A DNA stretch of 64,000 nucleotides from Deinococcus deserti VCD115 (GCF_000020685.1 NC_012526.1:1218001-1282000); one strand, 5' to 3'. Shown: positions 53,282 to 62,388, counted from the stretch's first letter. Numbers and translations: made by a program. Notes: a model not told the origin generated them from the letters alone.

Positions 53282-54487
53282 TCAGTCGCCGTAGCGCTCC
53301 AGAAAGGCTTCACGGCTCAGGATGCTCAGCTTGGGCTGAGGAGCACCCGGAACACTGCCGTAACCGCGGCGCAACACGTTGGCCCAGCGCTGGAGCCGCC
53401 GCGTATCGGCCGGTGGCAAGTCCACAGTTTCGAACCCCAGGGCTGCGAGCAGGCTTGAGAGGGCTGAAAGGCAAAACACTACCTGCGTATCTTTCAAGTC
53501 AGCTCGCGTGCGCAGATCGCGGGCCACTCCACGGAAGTCCTCGCGCGCCAGCCGGACGCTGCGCCGTAAGCCGAGGTCGACCAGCAGCGGATTATTGACG
53601 TGGAACTCTGCGGCGGGGATTCCCTGGGGAATCAGCGTGCCGTTCGAAAGCTTGACGCCGTGCAGTGGAAAGGTCACCCGTCCGGTCCGGAACAGATTGT
53701 CAGCGCGGCCTTCGGTGGGCCTGACCTGATGGAGCCGGTCATACACGGCGTCAAGGCCAATAAACAGCCGCCGTCTGAGGCCGGCAGTATCGAGAGGAAT
53801 GGCGCCGTCCAACTCTCCAAGGGGCACGCAGCGGTAGCCGCGAGAGTGCAGTTCCGTAAGCAGTCCAGGCAACGCTGGAACCGTAGTTCGCGCTCCTGGT
53901 CCAGCATCATGCAGCACGACCACGGCTCCCGGTGTCACCTGGGCCAGTACCCGCTCTTTCACTTCGGTGGGCGACTGGGCTGGGTCCCAGTCCCGCGCCT
54001 CCACGCTCCAGTGGGCCCCTGTCAATCCCGCCATGCGCTGACCGAGCACAGTTGCCAGGGAATACGCCCCATGCGGGGGCCGGTGAAACCTTACCGGCTG
54101 TCCGGTCACTACGCCGATCCGCCGGGCAGACCGCGCCGGGTCCAGGAAGCCGTCCCATGGGGTCCGCAGCCAGGCATGTACGTGGCGGGCTGCGTGGGCT
54201 CCAACCTCGTGGCCCTCATCCAGCATGCGGCGGATCAGGTCCGGGTGCGCTTCGGCGCGGTTGGCTATCACAAAAAAAGTGGCCCGGGCCTGGGTATCGC
54301 GCAGGGCATCCAGGACAAGTGGTGTCGTCACCGGATCAGGACCGTCATCGAACGTAAGAGTCAGTTCACGGCGTTCCCGGCGGCCTTCTCGGATCAGTCC
54401 AGCACCAGCCTGTTGTACCAGCAGATACGGCAGCCCTAGATAAACCAGCAGAGCCCCACCAAGTGCAGCCAGTGCGCGCCGCTTCAT
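53282..54487 (-). CDS. Polysaccharide deacetylase (CE4) with extra C-terminal domain
   Basis: A 401-residue protein anchored by an N-terminal helix (about residues 7-30). The CE4 NodB domain spans about 38-230: Thr-Phe-Asp-Asp-Gly-Pro-Asp-Pro with the catalytic and metal Asp pair near 46-48, His-Ala-Ala-Arg-His-Val-His for metal, Arg-Pro-Pro-His-Gly, and Val-Leu-His-Asp near 192. About 150 C-terminal residues form a separate domain without a motif I know; some Bacillus and Deinococcus deacetylases carry such a tail. The ATG overlaps the glycosyltransferase stop by 4 nt, so it is coupled. It likely acts outside the membrane on a glycan or glycolipid. Confidence 0.88.
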   Translation of the reverse strand: MKRRALAALGGALLVYLGLPYLLVQQAGAGLIREGRRERRELTLTFDDGPDPVTTPLVLDALRDTQARATFFVIANRAEAHPDLIRRMLDEGHEVGAHAARHVHAWLRTPWDGFLDPARSARRIGVVTGQPVRFHRPPHGAYSLATVLGQRMAGLTGAHWSVEARDWDPAQSPTEVKERVLAQVTPGAVVVLHDAGPGARTTVPALPGLLTELHSRGYRCVPLGELDGAIPLDTAGLRRRLFIGLDAVYDRLHQVRPTEGRADNLFRTGRVTFPLHGVKLSNGTLIPQGIPAAEFHVNNPLLVDLGLRRSVRLAREDFRGVARDLRTRADLKDTQVVFCLSALSSLLAALGFETVDLPPADTRRLQRWANVLRRGYGSVPGAPQPKLSILSREAFLERYGD

Positions 54488-55617
54488 GCGCGCCCTAGAT
54501 GTCGCAGCAGCACTTCAGCCACCTGGTCGGCGGCGTCGGGCCGGCCAACTGCACGCGCGCACTGGCTCATGCGCTCACGTTCGTCTTCGTCCAGGGCACG
54601 CAGTACTGCCCCACGCAGATCGCGCCGCTGGCGGACCCACACGCCCGCTCCGTGCCGTTCCAGGAAGTCTGCGTTGTGCTCTTCCTGGCCAGGAATCGGC
54701 CCAAACACCACCATGGGCACGCCCAGGGCTGTTGCTTCAGCCACCGTGAGGCCTCCAGCCTTTCCGACGACCAGATCAGATGCCGCCAGCAGTTCCGCGA
54801 AGTCGGTGGTGTGCCCCAAGCGGTGGATCGTTGCGCTCCCGGACTGCTTCACACCCCGGCCCCGCGCTCCGGCCAGCAGCAGCACCTGCACCCTCCGCCC
54901 GAGATTACTTAGTTCGGACAGCAATTCGTTCAGAGCCCGGTAATCACCGTTTCCACCGCCGGACACCAGGAGCAGGGGCAGGTCAGCCCGCAGGCCGTGC
55001 TTCTCGCGGAGTGCAGCCCGGTCAGCCCCGATCAGCTGGCGAAAGCGTGCATGGATGGGAATGCCAGTCACAAATATCTTCGCCGGGTCAGCGCCACGCT
55101 CCACCATCTGCTGCGCCGTTTCTTCCGAGGCCACCATGGTCAGCTCCGCCTCGGGCCTGATCCAGTGCCGGTGGGCACGGTAGTCGGTGACGACCAGGGC
55201 CTGGACGAATGACAGTCCAGTCCTGCGGCGAACCGTGTCGGCCAGTGGAACGGAAGACCAGTAACTGCTGACCACCAGTTCGGGCAGTGTCTGTTCCAGA
55301 TCGCGCTGCATGCCGCGTAAGCCCACCCAGCGGCAGAAGCTGACGATCAGGCTGAAGGGCCGGTCGTGATCGGTTCCGTGGTAGAACCACGCATACAGCC
55401 ACGGGGCGTAACGCAGCTCAAAGGCATACAGGTCAACGGTCCACACACGCTCAGTGGGCCCAAGGTAGGCGACCGCGTCGCCCTGCCGCGTTTCGAGCGG
55501 CACGCCCCGGGCCTCCAGCGCCTGCTGCACTGCCATCTGCGCCTGGTGATGCCCCGATCCGATGGACGCGCTGACGAACAGCGCCCGTAATGGGCCTTGC
55601 TGACTGGACTTTTTCAT
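54484..55617 (-). CDS. Glycosyltransferase, MGDG synthase / processive glycolipid type
   Basis: A 377-residue GT28-type enzyme. The N-terminal MGDG_synth domain has Ala-Ser-Ile-Gly-Ser-Gly-His-His-Gln-Ala, and Val-Val-Thr-Asp-Tyr-Arg-Ala-His follows near residue 145. The UDP-sugar site in the C-terminal half reads Val-Ser-Gly-Gly-Gly-Asn-Gly near 214 and Gly-Lys-Ala-Gly-Gly-Leu-Thr-Val-Ala-Glu-Ala near 288. Homologues add glucose or galactose to diacylglycerol. ATG 55617 lies 5 nt after the lptF-like stop; a GTG at 55626 overlapping that stop (GTGA) is an alternative. It fits a glycolipid pathway with its neighbours. Confidence 0.88.
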   Translation of the reverse strand: MKKSSQQGPLRALFVSASIGSGHHQAQMAVQQALEARGVPLETRQGDAVAYLGPTERVWTVDLYAFELRYAPWLYAWFYHGTDHDRPFSLIVSFCRWVGLRGMQRDLEQTLPELVVSSYWSSVPLADTVRRRTGLSFVQALVVTDYRAHRHWIRPEAELTMVASEETAQQMVERGADPAKIFVTGIPIHARFRQLIGADRAALREKHGLRADLPLLLVSGGGNGDYRALNELLSELSNLGRRVQVLLLAGARGRGVKQSGSATIHRLGHTTDFAELLAASDLVVGKAGGLTVAEATALGVPMVVFGPIPGQEEHNADFLERHGAGVWVRQRRDLRGAVLRALDEDERERMSQCARAVGRPDAADQVAEVLLRHLGRA

Positions 55618-55622
55618 GCGGG

Positions 55623-56768
55623 TCACGCCCGCCTCAGCATCCAGAGGCCCGCCACGGCAAACACGATATTGGCCAGCCACACACCCACCTCCGGAACAGC
55701 CGGCATGGCTGAAGCCACGGTCAACCCAACGAAGAACAGCAGGTAGTAGGCGACCGCAATCAGCAGAGCAATGCCCAGACTGACCCCCAGGGTCCGGCCA
55801 AATCGCAGTGCGAAAGGCAACGCGGAGAGCGCCAGCACGAGGTTGGCAAATGGCAGCGCCAGCTTACGGTTCAGATTGACCCGCGCGGCCTGACGCTCGC
55901 TGGCTTTCACACCGGGGGCAGTCAGGGCGGTGATCAGTTCGGGCCAGCCTTCGCTGTCGGCACCAATGGCGTCGGCGTACTGGGCCAGGGTCTGCTTGCG
56001 GCTCAGGCCGGTATCCACTTTCAGCGTGTCGGTGGTTTTTTCCGGGATGACCACACTGGGAAACACGTTCTGCACGGCTTCACGAAAAGCGAGGGGATCG
56101 TTCTCCGGGACCCTGTTCAGTTCGGAGGCTGCCTCGTAATCCACGGTGTAGACCTGATAACCGCTCAGGGCCAGCTGGTTGTTCTCGAAGGTCCCCTTGT
56201 CGGCAAAAATCAGCGTTGCGCGCCTGGGAGCGTCTGCATTCCATTTTTCGACACGTACTCCCCGAAGTTCGCGGGTAGCAGAGTCGTACGAAGCCAGCGC
56301 CAGCGTCAGGCCTCCGCCCAGGTCAACGGTCTTTCCGACCAGCTGCGACAGGCCAGCTCCCGTCAGCGCGTCCCAGTACAGGCCGCGGGTTTCCACATTG
56401 GCCTTCGGTGCGATCCACAGACTTAGCCACAGGGCCAGCGCCGTCACCAGCCCCGCCACCAGCGCCACAGGCCGTGCCACGCGTCCCAGCCCGATGCCCC
56501 CGGACTGCACGGCCACGAGTTCACGCTCGGTGCTCATGCGGCCGAAGGCCACCACGGTCATCAGAACAATGGCCATGGGAAAGACTTTGACCAGCGTGTC
56601 CGGTACCTGATACGCAATCCAGCGGCTGACCAGGCCCAGCGGCACGCCTGCCAGCCACTGGCTGGAAATGAAGAAGTAACCGAAGCTCAGCACAGCCGTA
56701 AACAGCAGTGTGCCGGCCAGCAGCGGCGGAATCAGTTCGGCAGTTACGTAGCGGGTCAGGCGGGTCAC
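55623..56768 (-). CDS. LptF/LptG family permease (YjgP/YjgQ)
   Basis: A 381-residue permease: three helices at the N-terminus (about 12-32, 50-72, 98-118), a periplasmic beta-jellyroll-type domain from about 130 to 290, and three C-terminal helices from about 300. The opening Arg-Tyr-Val-Thr-Ala-Glu-Leu-Ile-Pro-Pro is typical. In E. coli LptF and LptG pull LPS from the inner membrane; Deinococcus lacks LPS, so the cargo is probably another glycolipid. The GTG start 56768 has no Shine-Dalgarno; it overlaps by GTGA the stop of a 21-codon leaderless frame. Confidence 0.9.
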   Translation of the reverse strand: MTRLTRYVTAELIPPLLAGTLLFTAVLSFGYFFISSQWLAGVPLGLVSRWIAYQVPDTLVKVFPMAIVLMTVVAFGRMSTERELVAVQSGGIGLGRVARPVALVAGLVTALALWLSLWIAPKANVETRGLYWDALTGAGLSQLVGKTVDLGGGLTLALASYDSATRELRGVRVEKWNADAPRRATLIFADKGTFENNQLALSGYQVYTVDYEAASELNRVPENDPLAFREAVQNVFPSVVIPEKTTDTLKVDTGLSRKQTLAQYADAIGADSEGWPELITALTAPGVKASERQAARVNLNRKLALPFANLVLALSALPFALRFGRTLGVSLGIALLIAVAYYLLFFVGLTVASAMPAVPEVGVWLANIVFAVAGLWMLRRA

Positions 56769-56830
56769 TGGGCAGCCTCGCGCGGACAGACAAAGAAAAC
56801 AGGCGCCAGGAAAAGAGGGGAGAACAGCAT
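56765..56830 (-). CDS. Leaderless 21-codon mini-ORF coupled to the lptF-like gene
   Basis: ATG 56830, 7 nt after TAGGGT, opens a 21-residue hydrophobic peptide (Met-Leu-Phe-Ser-Pro-Leu-Phe-Leu ... Ala-Ala-Gln). Its TGA overlaps the GTG of the lptF-like gene (GTGA). Since the main gene lacks its own ribosome binding site, the ribosomes that finish this peptide may restart on the GTG. The peptide itself may have no role. Confidence 0.55.
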   Translation of the reverse strand: MLFSPLFLAPVFFVCPREAAQ

Positions 56831-56837
56831 TCCCCTT

Positions 56838-56843
56838 ACCCTA
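56838..56843 (-). promoter_or_regulatory. -10 box TAGGGT of the lptF-like operon
   Basis: TAGGGT ends 7 nt before ATG 56830 on the minus strand, not before the lptF-like GTG itself. It would drive the three-gene operon. Confidence 0.6.
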
Positions 56844-56865
56844 GCGCCCCGACCGGGCGGTCGTC

Positions 56866-57294
56866 TCACCCTTTGGACAGGGCAAACAGGATGGTAGCTT
56901 CGACGGCCAGTTCGCCGTTGACCTCGGCGCGGCAGGTTGTCTTGCCCAGGCCACGACGGGCGAATTCCAGTTTGGCGTGCAGATGCAACTGGTCACCCGG
57001 AACGACTTTGCGCTTGAACCTGGCTCCTTCGATCCCGGCGAGATAGCCGACCATGCCTGGTTCGAGACTTTCGTGCATGCAGAAGAAGCTGGCCTGGGCG
57101 AGCGCTTCAATCATCAGGACGCCGGGCATCACTGGCTCCTGGGGGAAGTGCCCCGGGAAGAAGGGCTCGTTGAAGGTGACGTTCTTGATGGCATGCACCT
57201 CGCCGTTTTCCACACTCAGCACGCGGTCGACCAGCATGAAGGGAAAACGGTGGGGCAGCGTTCTGAGCACGTCCTGAATCATGATCGGGTCCAT
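56866..57294 (-). CDS. fabZ: 3-hydroxyacyl-[acyl-carrier-protein] dehydratase FabZ
   Basis: A 142-residue hot-dog-fold enzyme of fatty acid synthesis. [11 protein letters not shown] near residues 14-24 and the catalytic His in Phe-Phe-Pro-Gly-His-Phe-Pro near 48, followed by [11 protein letters not shown] with the catalytic Glu. Full length. AGGAGG lies 5 nt before ATG 57294. It follows mreB on the same strand after 75 nt, so it may be cotranscribed. Confidence 0.96.
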   Translation of the reverse strand: MDPIMIQDVLRTLPHRFPFMLVDRVLSVENGEVHAIKNVTFNEPFFPGHFPQEPVMPGVLMIEALAQASFFCMHESLEPGMVGYLAGIEGARFKRKVVPGDQLHLHAKLEFARRGLGKTTCRAEVNGELAVEATILFALSKG

Positions 57295-57369
57295 AGTGTC
57301 CTCCTGAAGAAGCAAAGAAAAGGCCGGAGCCTGGAGCGGCCCGGCCTGAAGTGGCGCGCGGGACGCGAA

Positions 57370-58413
57370 TCAGCGGCGCAGGTAGTTGTCGCTGGACACC
57401 AGGCTGTCACCCAGCACCGGGATCATTTCCAGCGCCATGCCTGTGCCGACCGCGACGGCTTCTACCGCGTTTTCTGCAACGGCGACCGGAATGCCGGTGG
57501 TCTGGCGCAGCAGTTCATCGAAATTGCGCAGCAGGCTGCCGCCGCCGGTCATCACGATGCCACGGTCGATGATGTCGCTGACCAGTTCCGGCGGAGTGAT
57601 TTCCAGTACGCGCTTAACGCCTTCGACAATCTTGGTGACCGGCTCGGAGAGTGCTTCGACAACATCCGTGCTGTCCAGGCTGATGGTCTTGGGCAGACCG
57701 TTGACCAGGTCGCGGCCACGGACTTCGGCGGTCAGGTTCTCGGAGTCGTCGAGCAGCATGGCTGCGCCGACCTTGACCTTGATTTCCTCGGCAGTGCGCT
57801 CTCCGATCAGCACGTTATGCTTGCGGCGAACGTAACGGATGATGCTCTCGTCGAATTCGTTGCCCGCCACGCGCATGGACTCGCTGACCACGATGCCGCC
57901 CAGTGAAATGACAGCAACGTCGGTACTGCCCCCACCGATGTCTACGACCATGGAACCAATGGGTTCGGCAATCTTGAGTCCGGCACCGATCGCAGCCGCC
58001 AGAGGCTCTTCGATCAGGAAGGCGCGCTTGGCATTACTGTTCAGAGCTGCACGCAGGACGGCGCGTTTTTCCACGTCACTGACGTTGCTGGGCACTCCGA
58101 CCATCAGCTGCGGCTTGAAGCCGAAGAGACGTCCGGCATTGCCCTGCACCTTCTGCAGGAACATGGTGATCATCTTCTCGGTGAGGCCCTCGTCGGCAAT
58201 GACGCCGTCCTTGATAGGCCGCACAGCGACAATGCCGCCAGGTGTGCGCCCGATCATGCGGTAGGCCTCCTCACCCACGGCCTTGACCTGCTTGCTGTCG
58301 CGGGCCATGGCAATCACACTCGGTTCCTGAAGCACCAGGCCGCGCGTCTTGCTGTAAATAAGGAACGTTGCCGTTCCCAGGTCAATGCCGATATCTTCAG
58401 AAAACCTTCCCAC
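57370..58413 (-). CDS. mreB: Rod shape-determining protein MreB
   Basis: A 347-residue bacterial actin. Phosphate 1 motif Gly-Ile-Asp-Leu-Gly-Thr-Ala near residue 9, Val-Val-Asp-Ile-Gly-Gly-Gly-Ser-Thr-Asp-Val-Ala near 158, adenosine motif Val-Met-Thr-Gly-Gly-Gly-Ser-Leu-Leu near 289. GTG 58413 is supported by GGAGG 6 nt upstream, and a TACGAT box lies 26 nt upstream. mreC and mreD are not adjacent; fabZ follows instead. D. radiodurans (coccoid) lacks MreB as far as I recall, so this gene suggests a rod-shaped species. Confidence 0.95.
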   Translation of the reverse strand: MGRFSEDIGIDLGTATFLIYSKTRGLVLQEPSVIAMARDSKQVKAVGEEAYRMIGRTPGGIVAVRPIKDGVIADEGLTEKMITMFLQKVQGNAGRLFGFKPQLMVGVPSNVSDVEKRAVLRAALNSNAKRAFLIEEPLAAAIGAGLKIAEPIGSMVVDIGGGSTDVAVISLGGIVVSESMRVAGNEFDESIIRYVRRKHNVLIGERTAEEIKVKVGAAMLLDDSENLTAEVRGRDLVNGLPKTISLDSTDVVEALSEPVTKIVEGVKRVLEITPPELVSDIIDRGIVMTGGGSLLRNFDELLRQTTGIPVAVAENAVEAVAVGTGMALEMIPVLGDSLVSSDNYLRR

Positions 58414-58438
58414 GCAATCCTCCGGTCAAAACGCATCA

Positions 58439-58444
58439 ATCGTA
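58439..58444 (-). promoter_or_regulatory. Possible -10 box TACGAT of mreB
   Basis: TACGAT on the minus strand, 25 nt before GTG 58413, upstream of a good ribosome binding site. No clear -35. Confidence 0.4.
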
Positions 58445-58494
58445 GCACGCACCATGAAAGCTTCCTGAAGTCGTTCAGAAGCCCCGACAGCCTT

Positions 58495-58755
58495 TCAGGA
58501 ACGCGGTTTGATGTAGGCGCTGAGGGCAAAAATGAGTCCGGTCACAATCACCATAAGGGTGGCCCGGGTAAAGCCTGGCAGGGAATCCAGATTCAGGCGT
58601 GCGCTGAGGAGGGTCTCGATGCCTCCCAATGAGCGCAGCCACAGGGACGTGCCACCGTTGGGAACCAGAGAAGCGAACGTACCTATGGTCAGCACAGCCA
58701 GCGCCATTCCGGTCAGGAACAGAACAACAGTCAGGACCCAGAGCAGCGCACGCAT
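58495..58755 (-). CDS. Small two-helix membrane protein, unknown
   Basis: An 86-residue protein with helices at about residues 4-26 and 64-82, joined by a loop with Gly-Gly-Thr-Ser-Leu-Trp. It ends Lys-Pro-Arg-Ser. No family recognised. ATG 58755 has no Shine-Dalgarno; it lies inside a 21-codon leaderless frame in another register. It is 81 nt upstream of mreB on the same strand. Confidence 0.6.
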   Translation of the reverse strand: MRALLWVLTVVLFLTGMALAVLTIGTFASLVPNGGTSLWLRSLGGIETLLSARLNLDSLPGFTRATLMVIVTGLIFALSAYIKPRS

Positions 58756-58796
58756 AAAGATTTCACTTTGAGAAGGGCAGAGGCCGGCAGAGTCAT
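58731..58796 (-). CDS. Leaderless 21-codon mini-ORF overlapping the 86-residue gene
   Basis: ATG 58796, exactly 7 nt after TAGAAT, opens a 21-residue frame (Met-Thr-Leu-Pro-Ala-Ser-Ala ... Cys-Ser-Gly-Ser) that runs over the ATG of the 86-residue gene and stops 22 nt inside it. It has the same size and promoter geometry as the mini-ORF before the lptF-like gene. Confidence 0.45.
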   Translation of the reverse strand: MTLPASALLKVKSLCVRCSGS

Positions 58797-58803
58797 CCGG
58801 CGC

Positions 58804-58809
58804 ATTCTA
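58804..58809 (-). promoter_or_regulatory. -10 box TAGAAT before the 58796 mini-ORF
   Basis: TAGAAT ends 7 nt before ATG 58796 on the minus strand; it is 48 nt upstream of the 86-residue gene. Confidence 0.55.
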
Positions 58810-59055
58810 AACGCGTGGTTGTTCGGCGCGGTGAAACAGCGTTTCGGAGGATGGGTTTTCCTGGGGAGCAGAGCGAGAACAGAACCCAGTGCCTCCGCCG
58901 GGCTGATATGTATGGCTCTACATGCGGTCTGTGACCGCCGACCACGTGACTGACCGTGACACGTTAGAGCGATATCACAGTCCGCAACCAACTGGCCTTC
59001 GACCTACTTCTCATGTGAACTGAGCCCTGAATAACCCGAAGAAGTGCTCGGCCTC
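58810..59055. other. Divergent intergenic region without genes
   Basis: About 245 bp between two divergent leaderless promoters. No supported reading frame or hairpin. Composition is less GC-rich than the genes. Confidence 0.5.
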
Positions 59056-59061
59056 TACACT
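59056..59061 (+). promoter_or_regulatory. -10 box TACACT, leaderless promoter of the 84-residue gene
   Basis: TACACT ends 6 nt before GTG 59068. Confidence 0.6.
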
Positions 59062-59067
59062 GCGGGG

Positions 59068-59322
59068 GTGAGTCTGCCCGCCCGCGTCCGCGTCACCCGT
59101 CCACCCCTTCCTCTGGCTCCTGCGCTTCGTCAGGCGGCGGCGCGGCTCTGTCCGGCTGCGCCGCTGGACCGTCTGTCCAGCGCGGCCCTGGCGATTGCAG
59201 GCGGCGCGGTGATAGGAGCGCACCTGAAGTGGGAGGAGGGAGAGGTCCAGGCCATAGAGACAGGCTGGCGCGGGCGGGGCATCGAGGAAGCACTTGCCTC
59301 CGCCTTGACTCCTGCGACCTAA
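59068..59322 (+). CDS. Mini GNAT-like protein, 84 residues
   Basis: A short protein whose second half (Gly-Gly-Ala-Val-Ile-Gly-Ala-His-Leu then Gly-Trp-Arg-Gly-Arg-Gly-Ile-Glu-Glu-Ala-Leu) looks like the strand-loop-helix acetyl-CoA motif of GNAT acetyltransferases; the rest of a GNAT fold is missing. It may be a reduced, possibly non-catalytic, acetyltransferase remnant with a working leaderless promoter. Its TAA stop lies within the palindromic operator of the next gene, and it is 23 nt before the acyl-CoA dehydrogenase start. Confidence 0.5.
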   Translation: MSLPARVRVTRPPLPLAPALRQAAARLCPAAPLDRLSSAALAIAGGAVIGAHLKWEEGEVQAIETGWRGRGIEEALASALTPAT

Positions 59323-59333
59323 CGGTCGTTTGG
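59318..59333. promoter_or_regulatory. Operator CCTAACG-GT-CGTTTGG before the acyl-CoA dehydrogenase gene
   Basis: A near-perfect 16-bp palindrome that fits CNAACGNNCGTTNG, directly abutting the TAGGCT -10 box. Same type as 6021-6038 and 30603-30616. Confidence 0.7.
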
Positions 59334-59339
59334 TAGGCT
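59334..59339 (+). promoter_or_regulatory. -10 box TAGGCT, leaderless promoter of the second acyl-CoA dehydrogenase
   Basis: TAGGCT ends 6 nt before ATG 59346; the operator lies immediately upstream. Confidence 0.7.
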
Positions 59340-59345
59340 GAACTC

Positions 59346-60512
59346 ATGACCAGCCCCGATACCGGCATGAGCTTTGCCCTCAGCGGCGACCAGCGCATGA
59401 TTCTTCAGATGGTGCGCGACTATTGCAGGGCCGAACTGGCTCCCAGGGCCGCTGAATTTGACCGGAGCGGCGAGTACCCCCGTGAACAGCTGCGTGGTCT
59501 GGCCGAGCTGGGCCTGATGGGGGCCACGGTACCTGAAGAGTGGAACGGTGCTGGCCTGGACTCGGTCACGTATGCCCTGTGCTTGGAAGAAATCGCCGCG
59601 GCCGACGCCAGCGTGGCCGTTATCGTCAGTGTGCAGAACGGCCTGCCAGAGCAGATGATTCTGCGCTACGGCACCGACACCCAGCGCGAGAAGTACCTGA
59701 AGCCACTGGCCAGCGGCGAGCATATCGGCGCCTTCTGCCTGACCGAAAACAGTGCCGGAAGCGACGCCGCCAGCCTGCGGCTGCGGGCCGAGCGTGATGG
59801 GGACAGCTGGGTCTTGAATGGCAGCAAGTCCTGGATCACGTCCGGGGGACAGGCCGATACCTATCTGGTGATGGCCCGGACCGGCGAGAGCGGCGCCAAG
59901 GGTGTGAGCTGCTTCATCGTTGAGAACGGCACGCCCGGACTGAGCTTCGGGAAGCCCGAGGAAAAGCTGGGCCTGCACGCGTCACATACCACCACCGTAA
60001 ACTTTGAAGGCGTGCGCGTCTCCCAGGAAAATATGGTCGGCGCGGAGGGCCAGGGGCTGATCATCGCGCTGGCCAGCCTGGACTCTGGACGCATCGGCAT
60101 TGCCATGCAGGCTCTGGGGATCGCCCGCGCTGCAATGGAACACGCCACCCGCTATGCCAATGAGCGGGAGCAGTTCGGCAAGAAGCTGCGCGAGTTCGAG
60201 GGCGTGTCCTTCAAGATTGCGCGCATGGCGGCGCGCATTGAAAGTACGCGGCTGATTGCCCTGAAGGCGGCGTGGCTCAAGGACCAGGGCCTGGCGTTCG
60301 GAAAGGAAGCCAGCATCGCCAAGCTCCTGGCCAGCGAAACGGCCGTGGACGTCACCCGTGACGCTATCCAGGTGTTCGGCGGCAACGGCTACAGCCGGGA
60401 ATATCCGGTGGAGCGCCTGTACCGCGACGCCAAGGTCACCGAGATCTATGAAGGCACCAGTGAGATTCAGCAGCTGGTGATCAGCCGCGCGGTGTTCAAG
60501 GAACTCGAGTAA
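59346..60512 (+). CDS. Acyl-CoA dehydrogenase (second copy)
   Basis: A 388-residue FAD enzyme of the short/medium-chain class. Phe-Cys-Leu-Thr-Glu-x-x-Ala-Gly-Ser-Asp-Ala, Trp-Ile-Thr-Ser-Gly and Ala-Arg-Thr-Gly are flavin and CoA contacts, and the catalytic Glu is in Glu-Ile-Tyr-Glu-Gly-Thr-Ser-Glu-Ile-Gln. It belongs to the butyryl/isovaleryl-CoA-like group by eye. It shares the operator type with the gene at 4801-5937 but is transcribed without a leader. A strong terminator follows the stop. Confidence 0.95.
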   Translation: MTSPDTGMSFALSGDQRMILQMVRDYCRAELAPRAAEFDRSGEYPREQLRGLAELGLMGATVPEEWNGAGLDSVTYALCLEEIAAADASVAVIVSVQNGLPEQMILRYGTDTQREKYLKPLASGEHIGAFCLTENSAGSDAASLRLRAERDGDSWVLNGSKSWITSGGQADTYLVMARTGESGAKGVSCFIVENGTPGLSFGKPEEKLGLHASHTTTVNFEGVRVSQENMVGAEGQGLIIALASLDSGRIGIAMQALGIARAAMEHATRYANEREQFGKKLREFEGVSFKIARMAARIESTRLIALKAAWLKDQGLAFGKEASIAKLLASETAVDVTRDAIQVFGGNGYSREYPVERLYRDAKVTEIYEGTSEIQQLVISRAVFKELE

Positions 60513-60529
60513 GGAAAATCAGGCAGAGG

Positions 60530-60564
60530 AAGAGGGAAAGCATTGAACACGTGCTTTCCCTCTT
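60530..60564. terminator. Bidirectional terminator between acyl-CoA dehydrogenase and ilvD
   Basis: Perfect 13-bp stem AAGAGGGAAAGCA / TGCTTTCCCTCTT with a 9-nt loop, between convergent genes; T-rich at both ends. Confidence 0.85.
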
Positions 60565-60579
60565 TGGTAAAGCGAAGCC

Positions 60580-62274
<1,695 letters not shown>

Positions 62275-62279
62275 GCCTC

Positions 62280-62285
62280 ACCCTA
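62280..62285 (-). promoter_or_regulatory. -10 box TAGGGT before ilvD
   Basis: TAGGGT ends 5 nt before ATG 62274 on the minus strand. Confidence 0.5.
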
Positions 62286-62342
62286 CGCCCTGAGCGTGTG
62301 GCAACTGGTCCAGAAGCACAGACAGGTGCGCATCAGAACAAC

Positions 62343-62370
62343 AGGGACTCCCCTTTTTGGGGGAGTCCCT
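62343..62370 (-). terminator. Terminator of the PpiC-type isomerase gene
   Basis: Eleven-base arms AGGGACTCCCC / GGGGAGTCCCT with a 6-nt loop, 19 nt beyond the gene's stop on the minus strand; a few T follow. Confidence 0.7.
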
Positions 62371-62388
62371 GACCAACGCCGCGTGAAC

